From the NCBI GenBank assembly GCA_963281155.1, contig CAUJLY010000003.1, positions 3,596,001 through 3,660,000 on the forward strand: a DNA stretch of 64,000 nucleotides, in the 5' to 3' direction. Below the pieces are notes generated by a model that did not search any database, was not told the origin of the DNA, and saw only the letters and a program-made list of their open reading frames with translations. Positions 24,316 to 35,400 of this stretch are shown piece after piece; the first letter of the stretch is position 1; every line of letters begins with the position of its first letter. Position numbers and translations under genes: made by a program. Source of the DNA: Rhabditophanes sp. KR3021 (lineage: Eukaryota; Nematoda; Chromadorea; Rhabditida; Alloionematidae).

Positions 24316-24924
24316 ATGGCATCATTATTAGCATATATTCCTAAAAGAGGAGTGAGATCCCTAAATTCTCATTTTTTCAATGCCCCTTATATGTTTACAA
24401 AAAAAGGGTCCAGAGGTCAAAGAAAAATCGGTCCAAATTACGAAGAAAAAAGTCAATGGCCTGGCCAACAAAGGGAATTTCCTGAATTATCGCCTAAATT
24501 CATGAAACTTAACCCAGATGCATTAAAAAGTAATTATAACAACTGTTTTATATTCTAATTTATTTTAGGATATACTGGCGTCCATGAAACTGGATATCTT
24601 GATGAAACTACAGGTCAATTTGTTGAAATTAAAGAAATGGTTCCTGAAATAATTGTTCCCGATCTGAGCGGTTGTGAATTGAAGCCATATGTTTCCTTCA
24701 AAACAGATATTGAAATTGAAAATAGAAGTTCCAAATATTTAAAGAAAATAAAAGAATTAGGAAGTGTTGAACTTGCTGATCTGAAGACTCCAGAAGATGA
24801 AAGATGGCCACCACCAAAGCTAAGAGCTCAGACTTTGTTTGATTTATTTTATGCTGATGAAGTTAAGAAAAATTATCTTGCTGGAAAGTATGAGTCTGGA
24901 AGCAACGAAACTAAAAAAGAGTAG
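24316..24924 (+). CDS. MRPL41: Mitochondrial ribosomal protein L41
   Basis: Two exons, 24316-24529 and 24569-24924 (39-nt intron), giving 189 residues. It is a large-subunit mitochondrial ribosomal protein. The N-terminus has a basic, aromatic [11 protein letters not shown] stretch consistent with mitochondrial import. The family core [18 protein letters not shown] followed by LKPYVSFKT aligns with the mammalian FVQIKEMVPEFVVPDLTGF region. The C-terminal [20 protein letters not shown] corresponds to the animal end. AG at 24312-24313 lies two nt before the ATG. It ends with TAG, so TAG is a real stop in this genome. Confidence 0.93.
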
Positions 24925-27900
24925 TAATTACTATGAACAGCAGTAATTCATTTTAGTTGTTATATAGATAGTTGCTATATTTAGTATCATCATACATTTA
25001 AATGATTAAGTGTTATTCTTTATTAAATTTTGTTCCATAAAATATTGCGTCAAATATTTTATACAGATTGTATTCTGAGAAGTGATTGACACATTAGAAT
25101 AACTACTATTACTTTGTTATACAATTGTCAAGCTTTCCAATGCATCGTAAAAAATATATACTGCATCAATAAAGTTATTATAGATATTAAAGAGACGATT
25201 TTGTAATATGCTATCATTTGAAACAAATTATTGAACAATTTTTTAATTAGTAAATCAATTAAATTACATATTATCTAATAAAATTATATTTTAATGACCA
25301 AAAAATGATTTTAAATGTGATTTCCAATGTCATGCGAAAAATCATAAGGTTTGTTCACTAGTTGTAGGAAATAAAAGCATCAAAAACACGAGATAATTGC
25401 TTTGAAACAAGCTCAGCAAAGTATTCTTTATTGATGTTGGCAATTAAGGCAATTGTTATTGGACATTTTATCAATTAATATGACAATATCAAATGTTTTT
25501 AACAATTGAAAATTTTCATCACCATGACTGTTTGATCTTTATTTTGTTAAAAGGGGTAGGAATTTGTTGGTCAAGAATGGATGTTGTAGTTTCGAAAACA
25601 AGTCATAAAGCAACTAGATAAAGGATGTTTATTTTTAAATATTCGCTAATTTATTTTTGAAGTCACGGTTTGTTTCAAAAATGTACTCACTAAAATCATT
25701 TTTGATCAGTATTACCAATTGGTCTGTCATTCTCAATTATTGTCAAACAATTATTTAACCACAACATTTACTTTATTCAGCCAATTTTAAACATCATGGC
25801 ATAGATATTTAATACGCTTACATAATATTCAGTGCGAAAATATAAAAACTTCTTAGGTGACAATTAAATTATGTTTATGGCAAATAGTTTACATCGTTGT
25901 TCCTATACAATTATTCATAAAAAAGGCAGTTAAAGCTTATGTATACAAGAATGTCAAATGGAACGGTAAAAAACCGGCCTAAACAAGCTGAAAAAGCCTA
26001 AGGGATTATGTGTTAATCTGGAATCTCATCAAATGTTATTTTATTTAATTGCATTTTTTAATATTTTTGAAGCATAGGTAACAATGCTAATTTAATCTTG
26101 ATTACTAAAATATAAACTTGAATTCTTTACGCAAAATGCGTTCATTTTTCTTATATATCTATGTACATTGTGTATTTCAATTGTGTGCACAATCATTCAC
26201 AAATATTTTACTTCATATGATTTACTTATTTTCGATAAGTTGATTTTATTTAGTATTTTCACTAATTGCTTGCTATATATAGTTGTCTTATTCTTAAATT
26301 CAACTGATAAATCCTTAGTTACTAGAAATGAGAACATTTGAGTAGAAATGCGATTATCTTTTTTACTCTACTTTACTCTACTTAATTTATACTTTATTTG
26401 TATGTTGTAATATATTGCTTTGTTTTATTTATTTGTACGTGAGTTTTTGTGGCTTTTGATGGTATCATGTGATTCAGTGTACAATTCTGGAATTTATTAA
26501 GCGAACAATGTGATCATTTTTATATCACTAGTTTAGTAGTATCAAATGTTACATATTAACATATTTGTTAACTGATGTAATTGGTCTAATATTAAAGTCA
26601 GCAAGTCTATGATTCAATAATAACAAGAATTGTTTTTTGTTCATCGTATTTAAACAACATAAATTAGTATAAATATTAGTTTTCCTTTGAAAATAAGAAC
26701 CAATTAAAGTATGATGGTATAAAATTTTATCTCATTCGGTAGTCAAATATCAATAGTATTCCATTGCTTTATAATTATGACTTACACGCAAATCACTCTT
26801 TCCTATCGTGTATATTTGAATTTGTCGTTTTCCTTGCAAATCAACTATTTTGTAACAAATCATGCATTAGTTAGTACTAGATATACTTATGCCTTTGTTC
26901 AGATACCACCCCTGCATCTTATTAATTTTATCACTAAATGACTGAAAGTTTGGACATGGCGCTACTTTCAGAAATGATTGTTAAACGCTCTTTTAATTTT
27001 AAATTTGATATAACCAGAAATCCTCTGTAGCTGCACACCAGTATCTAATACTTTATCATTATTAATATCGCTCCAACGGTGTGCATTATGTAAAAATGTT
27101 GATGGTCATCAACAACAATTCGTTCTAACTTTTTTTGAACTTTTACCACTACATTTCCATCATATCAACTAAGTATTTATTGCTTACATATAATATAGTA
27201 ACAACCAATATACAAAGCTCTTACTAAACAACATAAACTGGAAAATGCTGAAATATTTGTTTTTTATTAGCAATATTATTTGATTATTTTGATAAAATTT
27301 AATTATATACACAACCATTTTATTAATTTTTTTATATAATTTATTAATTTACAATCATCATACTTATTTACTCATATTTGATCCATTGAAATCTACTGAT
27401 TATTTTTTATTTATATATAATTATTTTTCGGTCATTTTCCTCAATATCTATTTTCTGAATATCATTTTACGCATCAAGTTGGAGAGATGTTTTAAACTTG
27501 CGGTCATTTTTTCGAATTAAATTATCTACTTTGCATATTTTTTAAATAAGTACAGTTATTCTATTTTCTAACAACGATATTTAGCATGTCATCTTTTTAG
27601 CTGAAAACCCATACATTTGATTTCATTTAGCTTGGCAGATATTATATGTATTACTTTTGACCAAATACATACCTCTCCGTATTTGAATGATTTTCCAATT
27701 TAATATTATATCTACTAATGTTTAATATGCATATGTTGCGAGATATAGTAGTATGTATAATTTGTACTGGTTTATTATCCGTAGTCAATTGACTCAACCA
27801 GTTACTTCAACAGCTTAATGTTCGTCCATATAGCTATCGTTACAGCCTCTTAATCTGCAAGTGTTTTCCAAGCACAACCTCGATATTGATTCTCGCGGTT

Positions 27901-27974
27901 CCAATTGTTACATTATATTTTTACTATATTTCAGTGTCGGTACTTTTGATATTAATAAGATCCCAAAAGTTGAG
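24925..27974. other. AT-rich intergenic region
   Basis: About 3 kb without credible coding sequence. A 3' splice-like TATATTTCAG at about 27934 lies in an open frame leading into GLD-2, so a short non-coding or extended first exon of GLD-2 may lie at the right end. Otherwise nothing was recognised. Confidence 0.55.
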
Positions 27975-29429
27975 ATGAGTAACCAGACAAAATTAAAAAA
28001 AGAAGATAGTAATAATAAAAATAAACTTAATGAAAAAGCCACATCGTCAAGTAATGAAAAGCCTGTTACCGAACCAAGTCTCCATGAGAACTCTCAAAAT
28101 GCTGGCAATAGAACCGGGTTACCTGATATTGAAACCAGGACGACTATCTCAAGAATGGACGTTCTGAGCGAGTTCATTTGTGACAACTATCTATCTCAAA
28201 GTCAAACCTACGCTCAGCTAAACAAAAAACTATGTCTCAGGGATTTTATGTATTACACAATTTGCCGAATGTTTCCACAATGCAGTCTTTACATTGTTGG
28301 GTCATCGCTTAACGGGTTTGGAAACAAGGCATCGGACATGGATTTGTGTTTAATTGTGAAGGAGATTGCTGCAATGGATTCCCGAAGGAATGATACGCAT
28401 GTAGATCCACGAACAAATGTCGTGGGTGTGCTAACAAAAATTAAAGACAAGTTCACTGGGATTGGATTGGTCAATAATTTGCATTTAATAGTGGCTAAAG
28501 TGCCCATCTTAAGAATTACCTTCAAGGAACCATTTCAGGATATTACAGTTGACTTAAATGCAAATAATCCTGTCGCCATTCAGAATACCTACTTATTGGC
28601 CGCATATTCAAACTGTACGTTGTAAATTTGTTGTTCAAAATGTATTTATATTTTATTTTTAGTCGACTGGAGAGTGCGTCCATTGGTTTTTGCAGTCAAA
28701 GAATGGGCTAAAAGGAGAAAAATGAATGATGCAAATAAGTCAACTTTCACATCTTATTCTCTAGTACTCATGTGCATTCACTATTTGCAAACTGGTGGTG
28801 ATCAAAAGATATTACCTTCTTTACAAGAAAGGTACCCCCACAAATTTAATCAAAAAGATATCAGGTTCCTGAGTGTAGCTGTATCTCTTGAACTCCCTCC
28901 AGAAAAAGAATGGAAATCTCAATCTAATGCATCATTGAGTCAATTACTTGTAGGCTTTTTGAAATACTATGCGGAGGAATTTGATTTTGATAAAGATGCG
29001 ATCAGCATTCGTATGGGAACTAAAGTGACTAGGGAACAATTATCAAAATACACATCACAATATAAATCTCAGTGGAATTGTGTGTGCATTGAGGAACCTT
29101 TTTTACTGCTGAATACTGCTCATTCGGTATTTGATGTTAAAGTATTCAGAGCAATAAAAAATTGTTTCATTAATAGTTACAAGGAACTAAACGAGAACAG
29201 AGATTTTGCATCATTTTTAAACGGGCCTACAATTTTAAACGAAGTTGGCAATTATATAATAATCCCTCCAGGGGGTGTTCAATACAATTACCCAAAACAA
29301 GGAAGCAATATCTATTCACGAAGCACGGACATGGAGTCAACTGACGATGATACTCAAAAAAGCAGCACCGATGAAGAATCAAAATCAGAATGCGAAAATG
29401 TCTCGTCTGATAGCGGAATTGATAGGTAA
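27975..29429 (+). CDS. TENT2: GLD-2-type cytoplasmic poly(A) polymerase
   Basis: Two exons, 27975-28614 and 28663-29429, giving 468 residues. The enzyme adds poly(A) to selected cytoplasmic mRNAs and, in animals, acts with an RNA-binding partner. The nucleotidyltransferase motif is complete: YIVGSSLNGFGNKASDMDLC gives the GS signature and the first two catalytic Asp, and DITVDLNANN gives the third. The PAP-associated region VRPLVFAVKEWAKRRKMND and SYSLVLMCIHYLQ follows. The N-terminal ~60 residues are Lys/Asn/Ser-rich. The tail is Ser/Asp/Glu-rich (SSDSGID). The last codons GATAGGTAA also form a donor-like AG|GTAACA, so a further 3' exon is possible. The frame is open upstream to 27861 through an AG acceptor, so an upstream exon is also possible. 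Confidence 0.92.
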
Positions 29430-29689
29430 CATTTACCAGACGGAAGATGGGTAGGTGCAAAGATTTGTTTTCACTATAAATACTTTTAATGTTCAATAAA
29501 TTTATGAAACTTTTTTCTTTCATCATGAGCCTGTCGGCCGCCTATTTTTACTAAAATGAGTGTTTTCTTTCTTTTATTGTGTAAAAATAAATATTAGATA
29601 GCTCATAAAATACACCATATAAACATGCCATTAGATTCAGTTTCTCTTGCTATACAAATTGACATACACCTTAGTCAAAGATATAATGT

Positions 29690-30495
29690 CGGGCACGTTT
29701 CTGATACAAGTCTAGGAAAAGCAATCATTTTGACCTAAAAGCCTCTGCTCTCGAGTCCAAGACCGTTTTTCGAAATTATGTCAATGCAGTTTGAAAGCCA
29801 ACGCGCATATGTACCTAAACCATCCAACAGACTTTGAACATCTCTTTCCTATTGCTCACGGGATGCCCTTCCAAAAAAGACGTTACGGATTGAGTAATTT
29901 ACAGAATTTCATGACTATATAGTAGTAGATCTATTTTTATATTTCTTCCAACTGGGCCAGAATGTCTTCCCCAAAGATTGGTATCTTGTCCATTTTGAGT
30001 ATTTTCTTTGGTGTTGTTCATTCCAAGTTTACAACCCGATTGTCATGTATGTTTCAGTTGATGTGGGCTTTGGTCCACGAAAGGCTATTGAGATAAAGAC
30101 GTGGATGCATTTAATATCCGATCCACACCACGAACTTTAAAGTTTCCTGTCCAATATATTTCACCAGCTTTTATTTTAGGTTTCAGCAAGTAATTAGTTT
30201 CATTTTTCTGAACAAATCCTCGTTCAGCGACTGAATAAGCTTTATTGAACTCACATATCAACCACGTAATCGACCCATAATTGCTAAGGAAAATCTATAG
30301 AGTTTTAAAGTAATTGACTTAGGGTATTTAGATGAGGATAGGTCGAATTCTACTTTCACCTTCAATCTTTTTAAATAACCAGATACGGAATGCATTTTTT
30401 GAAACTTCTTTTCGTTATCATTGCCTTACAAGCGGTCTACCCTTGCTCAAATGAACCTTTCTCTTTCTACATAAAAGTTTTGATTAACCTGTGAA
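29690..30495 (-). pseudogene. Decayed element related to the NAXD-intron remnant
   Basis: Minus-strand protein-like sequence broken by stops and frame changes. The block at 30373-30490 reads KEKGSFEQG then a TAG, then ACKAMITKR. It aligns with 10893-11010 in NAXD intron 2 at roughly four of five bases. Downstream in its reading direction are AYSVAERGFVQKNETNYLLK and KAGEIYWTGNFKVRGVDRIL. Not in a proven intron, unless GLD-2 has another exon to the right, in which case it would again be antisense to its host. Function unknown. Confidence 0.5.
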
Positions 30496-30815
30496 GACAA
30501 TAAGACACATACTCCAAGTAAACTTTTTTGTCAATTTTGTGGAGTCAATTGCATTTGCTCTTTTAAATTATTCGCAATAAAACAATTAATAAACTCTTTG
30601 TATGACTTGAATAAAACTTGTTTTTTTTAATTGTACTGTAAATTATTTTTTACTTATCAAACCATTTTACTTATTTTTTGTTATTTGAATAAATTATTTT
30701 TTGCTATTTAAATAAATCATTTTTGATCATCTTAAATACTTTGATTATGGAATCATTTATTTGAAAAAAGGTACGATTATCACAATAAATAATAGTCGAA
30801 AGCAGTTCAAGAGTA

Positions 30816-31129
30816 TTATTTTGTTTCGTCGATAGCTGGTGATGCTTCCTTGGCTGGAGATTCTTTTTTAACAGACGTATCTTCTTTAGCTTCAGATTCT
30901 TCCTTAGCTTCAGATTTTTCCTTGACTTCAGATTCTTCCTTAGCTGGTGATTCTTCCTTAGCTGGCGAGTCTTCCTTAGCCGGAGATTCTTCTTTGACAG
31001 CAACAGCATCTTCAATATCTACGGGTGATTCTTCTTTGACTCCTTCCTTAGCAGCTCCGTCAGTGGTTTCATCGATCAAAACTTCCTTGTCTTGTTTTTT
31101 GGCTTTTTTGACTTTCTTTTCATTCAAGC
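30816..31129 (-). CDS. Lys/Glu-rich repeat exon (3' part of a gene)
   Basis: Minus-strand open frame of about 104 codons ending with TAA. It starts at a 3' splice site (TATTATATAG, AG at 31131-31130); there is no ATG in frame, so an upstream exon is missing. The product is low in complexity: a KKVKKAKKQDKEVL basic start, then about ten imperfect 5-mers of the type KEESP/KEESPA or KEESE. Such sequence is typical of disordered charged tails (nuclear, microtubule-associated or secreted proteins), so no function is assigned. The repeats also make a long Ser-rich open frame on the other strand, which I take as a shadow. Confidence 0.45.
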
Positions 31130-31289
31130 CTATATAATAGTAAGATCAATCCGAATCAATTAAATTTTTTATTTTAGTCAACTTTGTGAATCCCACTTGT
31201 ATTTTCGTTGTTAAATGCAAAAATGAAAGAATAACGTTTTAGCGTGATTTAACTGCGAGACTAGAGAAATTAGAAGTATCATGTAAGTA

Positions 31290-31535
31290 TGTTGTATGAT
31301 TACATGAAACTATCCTCAGAAAAGAAGATATTTACTCAAGTAGCAGCCAGTTCCAGACCTAAATCTGATGGACAGGCCAGAAACAAAAATGATTTGGCAA
31401 ACTAAAAGGGACCACACTAATAGCCATGTTGTCTTGATTTGGATCGTGAAGCTGCAAAGTTATTAGAGAAAGTTGTGGTTTAGAGCTAGTCAACAAAAGA
31501 AAGACTTGGTATAAGACGTTAATTTTACATTATTT
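31290..31535 (+). pseudogene. Possible decayed coding fragment
   Basis: Plus-strand reading gives MKLSSEKKIFTQVAASSRPK and, after stops, CCLDLDREAAKLLEKV. These look protein-like but are short and interrupted by TAA/TAG. It lies upstream of the Lys/Glu-rich minus-strand exon, so it may be another antisense remnant in that gene's intron. Low confidence. Confidence 0.25.
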
Positions 31536-31603
31536 ATAAAAATATTGCGTCTAAGCTCTAATTAAATTCATTTTAACATTTGTTTTTTATTTCCCTTTTT
31601 CAA

Positions 31604-32468
31604 TTACCTACTCTTTTCAACATCCGGATCAGTTACATTCATCTTGTGCTTTTGGCAAATTTCATCCCAATCAGCCCAAAAAGTCGTCTTGATCTTTTCT
31701 AAAAATCTGATAAGATTTGGAGCTTCTTCTTCAATGTGTTTTACAATCATGTCCTTGTAAGTTATGGGAGTGTAGATGAATTGGGCCAAATGAGCAAAAA
31801 CGTAAGCGTCAGTCTGAATAGGAAAACAATAAATAAATGAAGTTGAGGATTAAACATACGGTTGTTGGAACATCTCCGAAGAAGTAGTCTTTTTCTCCGA
31901 GAAGAGTCGACAATGCCTTGATGTCAGTCTTCAAGATCTCTTCAACTTCATTTTGTTTGTGTCTTCCAATGCCTTGCCCATGAATGACACTCTTGATTTT
32001 CTTAGTAAACAACCGCATGCCGACGAGTGACATGTACGTCTTCATGAACTTTGGAACAGTTTCCCCAAGACCTTCTTTCCCAATCATCCATTGCATGTTT
32101 TTTGATCTGTCATACTGAAGTACTCTGAAGACACTTTCATCAACAATCATCTTGATGCCTCTTGCAACAGCCTTTTGTTCTTCGGTCAAGTTGGCGTCAA
32201 TTTCATATTTGAATTTGTCAATCAGGAAGTCAATGATTTGATTCGAATCACCAATGGATCTACCATTTAGCTCTATGAATGGAATTTGTCCTTTAGAGGA
32301 AAACTTAGTAAGGTCATTAGAAACGTTGACGTAGTTGGCTTTGACAAATCTCAGGAAAGTTTCCACTTTCATTGCAAATGGACTGGCATTTGGAATGCAA
32401 GCGGTACGTGGAAATTGGAACAAATAGATGGTATCTTCTTGCCAATCGCGTTTAAATACTTTGCTCAT
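31604..32468 (-). CDS. FAXC/CDR-like glutathione S-transferase-fold protein
   Basis: Two exons, 32468-31860 and 31813-31604 (46-nt intron), giving 272 residues. It belongs to the failed-axon-connections / metaxin-like family, which includes FAXC and nematode CDR proteins. Signatures are YLFQFPRTACIPNASPFAMK (thioredoxin-fold start), GQIPFIELNGRSIGDSNQII, HGQGIGRH, LSTLLGEKDYFFGD and, across the splice, TTTDAYVFAHLAQ. It has no obvious signal peptide or C-terminal membrane anchor. The role in this organism is unknown; relatives act in axon development or metal and stress responses. An AG lies 7 nt upstream of the ATG after a TTATTTAT tract. Confidence 0.88.
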
Positions 32469-35400
32469 GATTATGCTATAAATAATTAAATAATAAAAAT
32501 TAACTTATATTAGTTAAGTTGTTTAAAGTTAGAATATATCTACGACATTAAACGTACGCATAAACTAGATATTGTAATGAAACAAAAGGCGAGCGATAAT
32601 AATATAATATGAATATGAAATGTAGAATGTCTAAAAAGCCGAATGACAATGATAAATTGTCAAAAAAGAGAGCGACAAAAAATTGCACTCAATCCCTTTA
32701 TTGTATTAATTTTGAATAGTCTCCTATCACCTAGGTCTGAAATGAGTCACGCATATACATTTTCAATACATTTACTACATATTGAATTGAAATTTGATGT
32801 AGTTGGTGACACACTCTATATATATTTATGATAATTACAAATGCATACTACTGAAGATGATGTTGAAATATGTGTTTAGTGAATCAGGAGCTGTGTAAAA
32901 AGGAAAAAAGTAAATAACATTTGCGGTGGATATTATTTGAAACGATTTGTGTACCTAATGGTCAATCAAAGACACTGGAACACCATTGAATGGTAAATGT
33001 TATTGAGTGACCTAGGATGTGAAGATAGACTTAAAACGTATAAATGTGGCTGGCCAGGACCCACGTTTGCCATTAAATTAACTGTTGTAATACAACTAAC
33101 TGCGCGCATAATCGTTGTGTACGTGGTGGTCCTCGTCTAGGTCCTCTCATCATACTCATTTTAAAGGTGATTTGAGTATTAAACCAAATCAATTCACCAA
33201 ACGCCAACTTGCACTCACCAATTAAACTAGACCTACACATTAAACATGATGGTAGGGATTTGCAAAACAGACATTAATATCAATTGGACAATGTTGAACT
33301 GGCAGCTAATCTGGACAGCTTACAAAACAACTATACTCTATCTTTTAATAAGCTACCAATGACAAATGTAAGGCCTTTTATTATTCATTTGAGTGGCACG
33401 CACAAAAATATTGAAAGATGGCTCAATTCAATGTCCACCCTATGTATTGTATAGTTAGACAAAAGATTGGGATCGTAATGCATTTGTAATCTTATGAAAC
33501 GACACCAAGGGATATATAAAAATATCTTTTGTCAAAGAATTAAAATAGATACATACATAATATGCTAAAATATTGTTGTGGGGAAAACATAGCAAGTGCA
33601 ACTATTTACGTAATAATATAATGGTTTAAACAAAGAAAAGCCTTCTTATTCAAATAAACACAACAAAAAAGATTATAGAAAGAAGCATAAAAAAGTTTAT
33701 TATAAACATTAAATAAGTATAACAAATTATGTTTATAATAAGACATTCCCATCGTATACATTGAAAAGGTGTTAATTGTATTATCTTTAAGCACTACCAC
33801 TTAACAAAACTTTCGACAAAAGTGTTGGTAATTGTATCTAAAGTAGACCATAAAAGTATAAGCGATAATTATGAGGCCTTAAATATGCATTTATAAATTA
33901 CTTTTCACCAATACTAGATGGCAGACAGATATACATACATATACGTTACCATAATTAAATAACTTGAGATTTGGTACGATTTTGCTCAATTTGGATAAAT
34001 TTGGTTCCCTTTAATTAAATTAATCAAGTAAAGTGCAATAATGCAAACACAATTATTAAATATTCACAACTGAATATACTAAGTATGTGTACTATATGTA
34101 TTTGAATTCAGTGCGATTTACACAGACATTACAATTTCTAGTTCAAAAGTATATAATGGTAGAAAAGTTTACTAAAGGATTTGAATTAAACCCAAAATTA
34201 AACACTCAATATGCAATAACCTTGGATATTAATTTGCAGCATTAAAATACATTATTTTTAACCTATATTTTATTACCTTATTCAAGTCAAATTTTTTCTT
34301 AAATTCCAAAACATTTCTTACCTCTATCATGAGAAACAAGATTTTTTGTACTTTGCGTGCATAAAAATTAGTAAATGACTTTTAAAAGCGAATTTATTAC
34401 AATAAATTAAATATCAAATCAGAACAAGTTTTAATTTTTAAATTTTGAACCATCTCTCAAATATCAAATAGCGGTATTATATTGCTTATATTCCTATTTA
34501 AGTCAAAGAATTAATTCACATGCCAAATGTGGGTTGTTAAAAGGTATTACCGAAACAATTTTTCACTCATATTTGCATATTTTCATTTATAACTAACTGA
34601 TTACCAATGTGGACTAGCTTTTTTAGTAACAACTACATTTATCGAGAATATTCTCTACTGATTGCAGTCTTCGATTTTCGGTTTAAGTATTTAATTTTTT
34701 TCTTACTTTAAAAAACTAGCTAGTTCAAAAAACTGTTTTGTATAAGAGCACGATACTTTTTACAAATATTCAATGAATAACGTTTTTGTGTCGACATATG
34801 ATTTTATGAAGTTTGGGAAAAACAATTATCTTTATTATTACTCTTAAATATTAACTTTTTTTCGTGCCACTCATAAATGTTTAAAACAACAGAGTCACTT
34901 TTTTGCTGAATGTGTAAAATTGACGATATTGTATTGTATTTTTTTCATCGTTTAAAATAATTGCAATTAATATATACTCGTTTTCTTTCCTTCAAAATAC
35001 TTTGATTAATTATGATGTGTTTGAATAAATTGGAAGTTGCTATGATATATTATGTAAACAAAATATATTCTTCTTAATGACATCCGATGTTTCAATTAAC
35101 GATTACTAATTTTGTTTAACATCTATGCACATATTTAATCTACTTTTTTACACTACTGCCACCAATATTCATGATCAATGAAATATGGCTATTCAGCACA
35201 ATTTATACTTGTATTCATATGCGTTTTGTAGTAGATTCAAATACATTAAGACATATTTGCACTGATTAATGACTTCTTATCAAAGTTCTTTTCATCTTTA
35301 CCGAGTTTATCTTTCTTTTATGGAACTACTTAATTCAAACCCATTATAGTAGTCTTTGTGAACGACTAAAACTTTTCTTTTAAAATTTAAACTATCACCA

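Noticed and set aside
30850..31137. Ser/Leu/Ala-rich plus-strand repeat protein
   Set aside because: It is the mirror of the Lys/Glu-rich exon on the minus strand, which has a proper acceptor and natural composition.
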